From Williamsia sp. 1138 (GTDB lineage Bacteria > Actinomycetota > Actinomycetes > Mycobacteriales > Mycobacteriaceae), in the NCBI RefSeq assembly GCF_002095435.2, contig NZ_MJEJ02000044.1, positions 124,001 through 188,000 of the forward strand: DNA of 64,000 nucleotides, read 5' to 3'. Numbering within the stretch: the first letter of the stretch is position 1; the number at the start of each line of letters is the position of its first letter. Position numbers and translations under genes: made by a program. Shown one piece after another: positions 56,570-64,000 of the stretch. The notes beneath the pieces were generated by a model, which was not told the DNA's origin, searched no databases, and saw only the letters and a list, made by a program, of their open reading frames with translations.

Positions 56570-57025
56570 GTGAGCAACATCGAAATCGTCAGCTGTCACG
56601 ACCCGGCAGAGTTTCCCGCGCTTGCGCGGATCTGGAGACGTTCAGTTGAATCCACCCATGTGTTCCTGACGCGCGAAGACGTCGATTTCTACGCGCCGAA
56701 GGTGGCCGACAGTTACCTCCCGGCGGTCAACTTACGCGTCGCCAGAATCGGTGGTCGGACCGTCGGGTTCTCAGGTACCGACGGCAACAAGCTCGAGATG
56801 CTCTTCATCGACGACAACTACCGCGGACGAGGCGTAGGTGGAGCGCTGCTCGGCGAGGCGCTCGACCGAATCCCACGACTTGAGCTCGATGTCAACGAAC
56901 AGAACCCCGACGCAGTCGCCTTCTATCGGCGCCACGGTTTCGTGATCGTCGGACGGTCTGAGATCGACGCCGACGGGCGTCCGTTTCCACTGCTGCACAT
57001 GGTCTCCGGCGCAGCGTCGACCTGA
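56570..57025 (+). CDS. GNAT acetyltransferase flanked by inverted repeat arrays
   Basis: This is a GNAT acetyltransferase of 151 residues. LEMLFIDDNYRGRGVGGALLGEAL is the acetyl-CoA motif (RGRGVG) and LELDVNEQNPDAVAFYRRHGFVIVG is the motif B region, similar to the YjaB/PhnO-type group. The substrate is unknown. The GTG at 56570 overlaps by GTGA with the stop of a repeat-encoded open frame (56196-56573), so translational coupling is possible. It is absent from the M. tuberculosis order. Confidence 0.85.
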   Translation: MSNIEIVSCHDPAEFPALARIWRRSVESTHVFLTREDVDFYAPKVADSYLPAVNLRVARIGGRTVGFSGTDGNKLEMLFIDDNYRGRGVGGALLGEALDRIPRLELDVNEQNPDAVAFYRRHGFVIVGRSEIDADGRPFPLLHMVSGAAST

Positions 57026-57079
57026 GGGAGTCCCGAGGACCCACCGCTCGTACACACCGCACGGAACGGTCAAGCGGAC

Positions 57080-57370
57080 AAGGGCACAATCGATGCGCAC
57101 AACGGCACGGTGGGCGGCCACAACGGCACGATCGGCGACCGTAACGGCTCGGTGGGCGGCCACAACGGCACGATCGGCGACCGTAACGGCACGATCGGCG
57201 GCCACAACGGCACGATCGGCGACCGTAACGGCACGGTCGGCGACCGTAACGGCACGGTCGGCGACTGCAACGGCACGGTGGGCGGCCACAACGGCACGGT
57301 GGGCGACGGTAACGGCACGGTCGGCGGCCACAACGGCACGATCGGCGCGCGTAAGGGCCCGGTCGGGGCT
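57080..57370 (-). repeat. Minisatellite array B (21-bp units, about 14 copies, inverted to array A)
   Basis: About 13 contiguous 21-base units plus a partial last copy, AACGGCACGATC followed by GGCGACCGT on the plus strand and close variants. Read on the minus strand its unit differs from array A's at about 1 base in 21, so the two arrays form an inverted repeat around the GNAT gene. It fills the gap between convergent GNAT and aac(2') genes and lies 3 bases from the aac(2') stop. Confidence 0.95.
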
Positions 57371-57373
57371 AGG

Positions 57374-57889
57374 TCACCAGAGGTCGCCTGAGCGCCAATC
57401 ACACGTCAGCTCACCGACAGCAGGGTGCGGGCCTCCGTAGACGAACACGCTGTCCGCGTCGTCCGGTGTGGGGACGACTCCTGTCGGTGTCATCGCAGAC
57501 ACCGTCCCCTCCCAGGGGCGCCAACCGTGCGAGCGGTACAACCGCAATCCGGCTCGGCTCGCACTGAGGGCACCGAAGTCGTAAGCCCCGACGATGACCC
57601 GCTCGATCGCAGTCATCAGTTGGTCGCCGATCCCCTGGTGTTGCCGGCCCGGATCCACAGCGACGGCTTCCACATAGCCGACTCTGCGTGGGATGCCGTC
57701 GATCATCATCGCCCGGGCCACAACCGCGGCATGTCCGACCAGCGCGCCGGCGGCGTCGGTGACGAACGCGTGGACCCCGCCGAGTGCGTGGTCAAAGTCT
57801 GTGTCGGCGAAGTCGCCTGCGAACGCCAGGTCCAGCAAAGCTCTGAGCTCGGTGGCCCGGACTGCACTCAGCTCCCAGGTGTGCTGCAC
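57374..57889 (-). CDS. aac(2')-I: Aminoglycoside 2'-N-acetyltransferase AAC(2')-I
   Basis: This GNAT enzyme of 171 residues is very similar in sequence pattern to M. tuberculosis AAC(2')-Ic: LAFAGDFADTDFDHALGG, GYVEAVAVDPGRQHQGIGDQL, GALSASRAGLRLYRSHGW, TPTGVVPTPDDADSVFVYGG and LTCDWRSGDLW. AAC(2')-I acetylates the 2'-amino group of gentamicin, tobramycin or kanamycin B types; the native role may be in cell-wall acetylation. Resistance is not shown by sequence. The GTG start is inside a long hairpin. It lies 38 bases after ctaF, so it may be read from the ctaCF transcript. Confidence 0.93.
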   Translation of the reverse strand: MQHTWELSAVRATELRALLDLAFAGDFADTDFDHALGGVHAFVTDAAGALVGHAAVVARAMMIDGIPRRVGYVEAVAVDPGRQHQGIGDQLMTAIERVIVGAYDFGALSASRAGLRLYRSHGWRPWEGTVSAMTPTGVVPTPDDADSVFVYGGPHPAVGELTCDWRSGDLW

Positions 57890-57915
57890 GTCGAGGTGCA
57901 GACCTGGGAGCTGAG
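57867..57915 (-). promoter_or_regulatory. Start-codon-occluding hairpin of aac(2')
   Basis: Outer arms CTCAGCTCCCAGGT and ACCTGGGAGCTGAG (14 bp) and inner arms CTGCAC and GTGCAG (6 bp) form a 20-bp stem with a 3-base bulge and a GTCGAG loop. On the minus strand the aac(2') GTG and the first codons are in the 3' arm, the leader in the 5' arm. It starts 13 bases after the ctaF stop and may work as a terminator, a translational lock, or both. There is no T-run. Confidence 0.8.
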
Positions 57916-57927
57916 AGGGTGTGTGTG

Positions 57928-58344
57928 TCAGTGCTTCTCAGGCCCGACGTGGTACTCGAAGACGAGTCCGGCCACTGCACCGATGATGCAGACGGCAGCA
58001 AAGGCCACGAGCCAGAAGTTCGCCATGGCCAAGGCAACAGCGAAAGTCGCGGCGCCGAGTGCGATCAGCACCGGCCACCAGCTACCGGCGCTGAAGAAGC
58101 CCAATTCGCCCGAGCCGTCGGACACCTCGGCGTCTTCGTAATCCTCCGGGCGGATGTCCACCCGGCGGGCCACGAACCGGAAATAGGTTCCGATGATCAA
58201 CGTCAGGCCACCGGTCATGACCAGACCCGTGACACCGACCCACTCGACGTTCTTGCTCGTCAACCCGGTGGCCAATCCGTAGGCGACCGCCACCAGGAAG
58301 AAGAACCCCGTAAGGATCTCGAAGAGCCGCGCTTCAATTCTCAT
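57928..58344 (-). CDS. ctaF: Cytochrome aa3 oxidase subunit IV CtaF
   Basis: The 138-residue protein has four membrane helices; [24 protein letters not shown] and [21 protein letters not shown] lead, then the segment [28 protein letters not shown], characteristic of actinobacterial CtaF (cited in part). It follows ctaC by 18 bases. Rv2199c equivalent. Confidence 0.95.
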   Translation of the reverse strand: MRIEARLFEILTGFFFLVAVAYGLATGLTSKNVEWVGVTGLVMTGGLTLIIGTYFRFVARRVDIRPEDYEDAEVSDGSGELGFFSAGSWWPVLIALGAATFAVALAMANFWLVAFAAVCIIGAVAGLVFEYHVGPEKH

Positions 58345-58362
58345 CTCGTAGCTCCTGGCTGA

Positions 58363-59433
58363 CTAGTTCGACGCTGTCTGGGTGCCGCGTTTGGTATCAA
58401 AAGGCTTGGTCGTGATCGCCGTCGGTGTCTGACCGATCGACTCGAGCGCCTGAGCGTTCGTCGCGTTCGGGTTGGCCTCGCGGAAGTCGATGTAGTCCTC
58501 GAACTGATCCGGGCTCACTGCGCGGACCTCGAAGTTCATCATCGAGTGGTAAGTGCCGCACATCTCAGCACACCGGCCGACAAATGCGCCTTCACGATCG
58601 ATGGAGCTGACCTGGAAGCGGTTGTCCGTGTGGTTCTGCTTCGGGAACGGCAACACGTCGCGCTTGAACAGGAACTCCGGCACCCAGAACGAGTGGATGA
58701 CGTCGGCCGCGGCGATCTCGAACTCGATTCGCTTGCCGGTCGGCAACACCAGGACCGGGATCTCATCAGAGGTACCGATCGTCTCGATCTTGTCGAACTT
58801 CAGGTAGTTGCGAACGTTGTTCTTCTGATCGTCGGGAGCGTTGTGCGCTTCCTCTTCTTCGGTCGGATCGGGCTCGGCGACCTGTGCGTCGTACGGGCTG
58901 CCGTCCTTCTCGAAACCGTTGTAGACCTGGCCGTCGGCCATGGTCACGGTGCGATAGCCGAACTTCCAGTTCCACTGGAAGGCGGTCACGTCCACGACCA
59001 CGTCGGGGTTGGGCTGCTTACCCTCGACATCGTTCTGCACGATGATCGTGAAGTAGAACAGGACCGCGATGATCACGAAGGGGATGGCCGTGTAGGTCAA
59101 CTCCAACGGGACGTTGTATGCCGTCTGCCGGGGGAACTCGTCACCGCCGGGCTTCTTGCGGTGAAAGGTGACGGTCCAGAACGTAAGACCCCACACCAGT
59201 ACACCCATCACGAGGGCGGCGATGACCGACCACGTCCAGAGGTGCCGCATGTCTTCTGCCTCAGGCGTGATGCCCTTGGGCCAGCCGAACCGCAATGCTT
59301 CTTCAGCGCTGCAGCTCGACAACACAAGAGCGCCGACGCCTAGAAAGAAGGCTGCGCTGACTTGCTTGATTCGACGTCCGCGGTGCTGACGCGTAGCCGA
59401 TGCCGGAGGTCGCCCACCGTGTGCCAATTTCAC
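58363..59433 (-). CDS. ctaC: Cytochrome aa3 oxidase subunit II CtaC
   Basis: The 356-residue lipoprotein-type subunit has a signal sequence with lipobox LSSC (Cys about 41) and two membrane helices ([18 protein letters not shown] and [17 protein letters not shown]). A periplasmic CuA domain follows, with [22 protein letters not shown] as CuA ligands. An Asp/Glu-rich insertion ([14 protein letters not shown]) lies between, as in corynebacterial CtaC. It is divergent from asnB, 235 bases away. Confidence 0.97.
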   Translation of the reverse strand: MKLAHGGRPPASATRQHRGRRIKQVSAAFFLGVGALVLSSCSAEEALRFGWPKGITPEAEDMRHLWTWSVIAALVMGVLVWGLTFWTVTFHRKKPGGDEFPRQTAYNVPLELTYTAIPFVIIAVLFYFTIIVQNDVEGKQPNPDVVVDVTAFQWNWKFGYRTVTMADGQVYNGFEKDGSPYDAQVAEPDPTEEEEAHNAPDDQKNNVRNYLKFDKIETIGTSDEIPVLVLPTGKRIEFEIAAADVIHSFWVPEFLFKRDVLPFPKQNHTDNRFQVSSIDREGAFVGRCAEMCGTYHSMMNFEVRAVSPDQFEDYIDFREANPNATNAQALESIGQTPTAITTKPFDTKRGTQTASN

Positions 59434-59668
59434 GCCTTCCTACCCTGCCCTCTGACTGGAAACAGCCACACAGCCACCCACGATTGGTAGCTCGTGTACT
59501 ACGCAGCGTAGACCAAGCGGCAGCAACATTCGTAGTTGGGTTGCGAACGCGTCATCGGCCGGGTTTTTGGTGCACCCCTTGGCAGGCCGGACGGGCGGGA
59601 CAACCCCTGATTGCGGCATACTCGGGCGTGTTCCGCGTGTTCTCCCAGAACGAATCGAGGCGTTTTTC

Positions 59669-61594
59669 GTGTGTGGTCTGCTAGGTCTGTTGTCCAGCGA
59701 CGCGTCAGCGGGAGAATCGGCCGAACTCGTGGCGGCGGCGTCGCATTGCATGCGCCACCGCGGCCCGGATGAGCCCGGAACCTGGAACGACGACGACGTC
59801 GTCTTCGGTTTCAACAGACTCTCCATCATCGACATCGAGCATTCACACCAGCCGCTGCGCTGGGGCCCTCCGGAGAGCCCAGAGCGGTACGCACTGGTCT
59901 TCAACGGCGAGATCTACAACTATCTCGAGATCCGGGCCCAGTTGGCCCGCGACGAGGGCGCCGAGTTCCGCACCGAAGGTGACGGCGAAGCGATCGTCGC
60001 CGCCTTCCATCACTGGGGCCCGGACGCGGTGTCGCGCCTGCGCGGCATGTTCGCCTTCGCCATCTGGGACACCGTCGACCGTTCGCTGTTCCTCGCCCGC
60101 GATCCGTTCGGGATCAAGCCACTCTTCATCGCGTCAGGGTCCGGCGGAACGATCTTCGGTAGCGAGAAGAAGAGCCTGCTGGAGTTGATCGACAGAATCG
60201 GCGTCACCGATGTGCTCGACAATCGCGCCATCGAGCACTACACCGTCTTGCAGTACGTACCGGAGCCGGAAACGCTGCACGCGGGCATCAGGCGGCTCGA
60301 ATCCGGCAGCTATGCGACGCTTCGCCCCGGCCAGCTCCCGAAGGTCTACCGCTACTTCACGCCACAGTTCGCGGTCCGGCCCTTCACCAAGGGCAGCGAG
60401 CAGGCGCGCTACGACGAGATCGCCGAGGCTCTGCAGGATTCGGTGGCCAAGCACATGCGTGCCGACGTCACGGTCGGTTCCTTCCTCTCCGGGGGCATCG
60501 ACTCGACTGCCATCGCCGCGCTGGCCATCCGCCACAATCCGGACCTGATCACCTTCACGACCGGGTTCGAGCGCGAGGGATACTCCGAGGTCGACGTGGC
60601 AGCAGAGTCGGCAGCCGCGATCGGGGCCCGGCATGTGGTGAAGGTGGTGGGTCCGGCCGAGTTCGCCGCCGCCATCCCCGAGATCGTCTGGTACCTCGAT
60701 GATCCCGTCGCGGATCCCGCGCTGGTGCCCCTGTATTTCGTTGCGCGCGAAGCACGTAAACACGTGAAGGTGGTGCTGTCCGGCGAAGGCGCCGACGAGC
60801 TCTTCGGTGGCTACACGATCTACAAGGAACCGTTGTCGCTCAAGCCTTTCGAACGACTCCCCCGCGGCCTGCGGGCCGCAGCCGGCCGCCTGTCGGACCG
60901 ACTCCCCGAGGGCAGACGCGGCAAGAGCTTGCTGCACCGGGGGTCGATGAGCCTCGAAGAGCGCTACTACGGGAACGCCCGGAGCTTCGACGACGCTCGA
61001 CTCCGCGCAGTCCTCAAGGACTTTCGGCCCGAGTGGACCCACACCGACGTCACCGCACCCATCTACGCCATCTCTGCAGGCTGGGATCCGGTCGCACGGA
61101 TGCAGCATCTGGACCTCTTCACCTGGCTGCGCGGGGACATCCTCGTCAAGGCCGACAAGATCACGATGGCCAACTCGCTCGAACTCCGCGTACCGTTCCT
61201 GGACCCGGAGGTGATGCGGGTCGCGGAAGCGTTGCCATTCGAGGAGAAGATCTCGCACGGCACCACGAAGTATGCACTGCGGAAGGCGCTCGAGCAGATC
61301 GTGCCGGCCCATGTCCTACACCGGAAGAAGCTGGGTTTCCCTGTGCCGTTGAGGCATTGGCTGGCCGGGACCGAACTCTACGACTGGGCGCATCAGACCA
61401 TCGATCATTCGCAGACCGACCACATCTTCGACAAGGACGCGGTGCGGAAGATGCTGGCCGAACACCGCGAGGGCACCGTCGACAACAGTCGGCGACTGTG
61501 GACTGTCCTGGTGTTCATGGTCTGGCACGGCATCTTCGTCGAGGGCTCGATCGTCCCGGCGATCGAAGATCACCGGTACCCCGTCAAGCTCTGA
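59669..61594 (+). CDS. asnB: Glutamine-dependent amidotransferase AsnB/LtsA
   Basis: This is a class II asparagine-synthetase-family enzyme of 641 residues. The GTG at 59669 places Cys as residue 2 after processing (VCGLLGLLSS), the required N-terminal nucleophile. CMRHRGPDEPG, FNGEIYN and the PPi-loop FLSGGIDSTAIA follow. Earlier in-frame starts would bury the Cys, so they are rejected. The neighbours (ctaC, adoK) match Rv2201 and C. glutamicum ltsA, whose product amidates meso-DAP in peptidoglycan precursors, so that role is more likely than free Asn synthesis. Confidence 0.95.
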   Translation: MCGLLGLLSSDASAGESAELVAAASHCMRHRGPDEPGTWNDDDVVFGFNRLSIIDIEHSHQPLRWGPPESPERYALVFNGEIYNYLEIRAQLARDEGAEFRTEGDGEAIVAAFHHWGPDAVSRLRGMFAFAIWDTVDRSLFLARDPFGIKPLFIASGSGGTIFGSEKKSLLELIDRIGVTDVLDNRAIEHYTVLQYVPEPETLHAGIRRLESGSYATLRPGQLPKVYRYFTPQFAVRPFTKGSEQARYDEIAEALQDSVAKHMRADVTVGSFLSGGIDSTAIAALAIRHNPDLITFTTGFEREGYSEVDVAAESAAAIGARHVVKVVGPAEFAAAIPEIVWYLDDPVADPALVPLYFVAREARKHVKVVLSGEGADELFGGYTIYKEPLSLKPFERLPRGLRAAAGRLSDRLPEGRRGKSLLHRGSMSLEERYYGNARSFDDARLRAVLKDFRPEWTHTDVTAPIYAISAGWDPVARMQHLDLFTWLRGDILVKADKITMANSLELRVPFLDPEVMRVAEALPFEEKISHGTTKYALRKALEQIVPAHVLHRKKLGFPVPLRHWLAGTELYDWAHQTIDHSQTDHIFDKDAVRKMLAEHREGTVDNSRRLWTVLVFMVWHGIFVEGSIVPAIEDHRYPVKL

Positions 61595-61613
61595 ACCCGG
61601 CCCACCGACACGA

Positions 61614-61642
61614 AAGACGCGCCACATATTGTGGCGCGTCTT
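61614..61642. terminator. Bidirectional hairpin between asnB and adoK-like genes
   Basis: A 13-bp perfect stem AAGACGCGCCACA with TAT loop and its complement. It lies between the convergent stops of asnB and the kinase gene; short A/T ends make it a moderate terminator in both directions. Confidence 0.8.
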
Positions 61643-61665
61643 CGTATTGGTGGCGCGGGTGGTGC

Positions 61666-62661
<996 letters not shown>

Positions 62662-62754
62662 TCACCTGACAGATGGCTCAACGCTACCTTCGGGGCCAGG
62701 TGTCCCCCGGCGGACCCCATCGGATGTGCGCACATGAAGAATCGCCAACCAAAA

Positions 62755-62783
62755 GGACCGCATCCATGAATCGGATGCGGTCC
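62755..62783 (-). terminator. Intrinsic terminator of erpA
   Basis: An 11-bp stem GGACCGCATCC with its complement and a 7-base loop. On the minus strand it is followed by TTTT, 44 bases after the erpA stop. The flank to adoK (62644-62754) holds no gene. Confidence 0.8.
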
Positions 62784-62826
62784 CTTGTGGTGCGGGGGTC
62801 GAGCTGCCTGGTGAGAGGGTCAGGCG

Positions 62827-63201
62827 TCAGTTGAACGAATCGCCGCAGGCGCAGCTGCCGGTCGCATTCGGGTTGTCGATCGTGAAACCCTGCTTCTCGA
62901 TGGTGTCTACGAAGTCGATGCTGGCTCCCATGACGTACGGGGCGCTCATGCGATCGACCGCGAGCCCGACTCCGTCGAACTCCACGACGAGATCGCCATC
63001 GAGATTGCGGTCGTCGAAGTAGAGCTGGTAGCGCAGGCCCGCGCAGCCGCCGGGCTGGACGGCGATACGGAGCATGAGTTCTTCACGGCCCTCCTGCTCG
63101 CGCAGGGCCTTGGCCTTGGAAGCAGCGGCATCGGTGAGAATCACGCCGTGCGCAGGCGCTTCTGTCTCGGTCTGCACAGCGGTGTCGTTCGATGCGGTCA
63201 T
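62827..63201 (-). CDS. erpA: Iron-sulfur cluster insertion protein ErpA (HesB/IscA family)
   Basis: The 124-residue A-type carrier has GGCAGLRYQLYFDD (first Cys) and the C-terminal ATGSCACGDSFN (two Cys), the HesB/IscA signature. It delivers Fe-S clusters to apo-proteins. It equals Rv2204c. A small palindrome GTATCGGATAC lies about 50 bases upstream of the ATG (63251-63261), and the divergent glycerate kinase lies beyond it. Confidence 0.95.
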   Translation of the reverse strand: MTASNDTAVQTETEAPAHGVILTDAAASKAKALREQEGREELMLRIAVQPGGCAGLRYQLYFDDRNLDGDLVVEFDGVGLAVDRMSAPYVMGASIDFVDTIEKQGFTIDNPNATGSCACGDSFN

Positions 63202-63336
63202 GGATTCTCCTCAGTGTGCGGGGCGTAGGCGTGCGATTCCTGGTTGCCAGGTATCGGATACGAACTTCCGTCGCCTATAACCGTACTCCTGCTCCTCCTA
63301 TTCCCGCGTACCACGTCGCCCACGCCCAGCGAGCGA

Positions 63337-64000
63337 TCACCATGCCTCGGCGACCTGCCGGGCGAGCTCCCCGAGCTGATTCTCCGCGTCGTCCATGGCC
63401 ACCTCGACCGATCCGGCGACCTCGACGATCGACCGCGCCAGAGTGATTCCGGCTTCGGCGAGCTGCGCCGGGGTCAGCGCGACCTGACCGGCGAGCACGA
63501 CGGTCGGGATGCCCCGGCCGCGCGCCGCCGTGGTCAACGCCGCCACGACCTTGCCTTTGAGGGTTTGTTCGTCACACTTGCCCTCCCCCGTGATGACCAG
63601 GTCGACAGCTGCGATGAGGTCGGCCTGCCCGGTCGCCTCGGCAATCACAGTGGCGCCCGGCACGCGTTCCGCGCCCAATGCCAGCAGAGCTGCACCGAGG
63701 CCACCGGCGGCGCCTGCCCCCGGTTCGTCCGAGATGTCTCGGCCCGCCAGTCCGGAGAGCACCTGCGCCCAGTCCGCGAGTCCCTCTTCCAGCAAGGCGA
63801 CGGTTGCGGCGTCGGCTCCTTTCTGCGGACCGAACACTGCCGCTGCGCCATCGGTCCCGAGCAGCGGGTTCTCGACGTCGGACGCCGCCACCAGCTGCAC
63901 CGGTCCCAGCAGACGCGCGGCCTCCGCGAGCCCTCCGAGCCCGTCGATCAACCCGCGGCCGCCGTCGGTGCTGCCACTGCCACCCAGACCCACGACGATC
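63337..64000 (-). CDS. glxK: Glycerate kinase (partial, N-terminus outside window)
   Basis: The GlxK family protein extends past the right edge; about 220 residues are visible. VVGLGGSGSTDGGRGLI near the edge is the family glycine-rich motif, followed by VFGPQKGADAATVALLEEGL and VITGEGKCDEQTLKGKV, conserved glycerate 2/3-kinase parts. It corresponds to Rv2205c. The C-terminus ends at 63337 with LARQVAEAW. It lies on the same strand as erpA. Confidence 0.9.
   Translation of the reverse strand, partial: IVVGLGGSGSTDGGRGLIDGLGGLAEAARLLGPVQLVAASDVENPLLGTDGAAAVFGPQKGADAATVALLEEGLADWAQVLSGLAGRDISDEPGAGAAGGLGAALLALGAERVPGATVIAEATGQADLIAAVDLVITGEGKCDEQTLKGKVVAALTTAARGRGIPTVVLAGQVALTPAQLAEAGITLARSIVEVAGSVEVAMDDAENQLGELARQVAEAW

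Noticed and set aside
56183-56599. Ser/Ala/Arg repeat protein on the minus strand
   Set aside because: All frames are open because the unit is a multiple of three; there is no start context or codon bias to favour this frame.
56181-57370. CRISPR array
   Set aside because: Units are contiguous and degenerate with no spacers, and no cas genes are present.
57070-57402. VPLWPP-type repeat proteins from array B
   Set aside because: Same reason: repeat length keeps frames open; no ribosome-binding site and the frame overlaps convergent gene ends.
59567-59668. Upstream start for asnB
   Set aside because: It would place the nucleophilic Cys at residue 36; class II amidotransferases need it at the N-terminus.

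Overview
The window is high-GC actinobacterial DNA from the Corynebacteriales, closest in gene content to Gordonia, Rhodococcus or Williamsia. Three things support this. The division and wall cluster is followed by lipoglycan genes (lppM, mptA, pimB'). There is a qcrCAB/ctaE respiratory block. The gene order closely follows the M. tuberculosis segment Rv2145c to Rv2205c. The species was not determined. No tRNA, rRNA, CRISPR, phage or transposase genes were seen.

Positions 1-19649 (minus strand) hold the division and cell-wall (dcw) cluster, read from right to left: mraZ, rsmH, ftsL, pbpB, murE, a murF remnant, mraY, murD, ftsW, murG, murC, ftsQ, ftsZ, pgeF, yggS, sepF, yggT and wag31. Most junctions overlap or are very tight, so most of it is probably one long operon. 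An operator-like triple repeat lies upstream of mraZ. The anomaly is murF: only a C-terminal-domain ORF of 167 residues sits where a ligase of about 500 residues is expected.

Positions 20015-35121 hold a backbone that matches mycobacterial order (DUF3040, GNAT, lppM, metF, idsA, mptA, a Rv2175c homologue, pknL). Carotenoid genes are interleaved with it: a CrtO-type ketolase, a CruF-type hydratase, a family-2 glycosyltransferase, crtI and crtB. Together with the prenyl synthase they suggest a ketolated, glycosylated carotenoid, but no lycopene cyclase is present here.

Positions 35203-51586 hold a TPP riboswitch in front of a short-chain dehydrogenase, class II aroG, an exoribonuclease, an acyltransferase, a ROK glucokinase, an ArsA-like protein, two SRPBCC proteins, pimB', a membrane-anchored zincin, two NlpC/P60 endopeptidases (one behind a c-di-AMP riboswitch), a DEDDh/GIY-YIG fusion nuclease, a stand-alone RAM-domain protein and trpD.

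Positions 51694-61594 hold the genes of the bc1-aa3 supercomplex (ctaE-qcrCAB on plus, ctaCF on minus), followed by the asnB/ltsA amidotransferase. Between qcrB and ctaF lies a small island. It contains a GNAT gene flanked by two 21-bp minisatellite arrays in inverted orientation, then an aac(2')-I aminoglycoside acetyltransferase gene whose start codon is buried in a long hairpin. The window ends with an adenosine kinase-like gene, erpA and a partial glycerate kinase.
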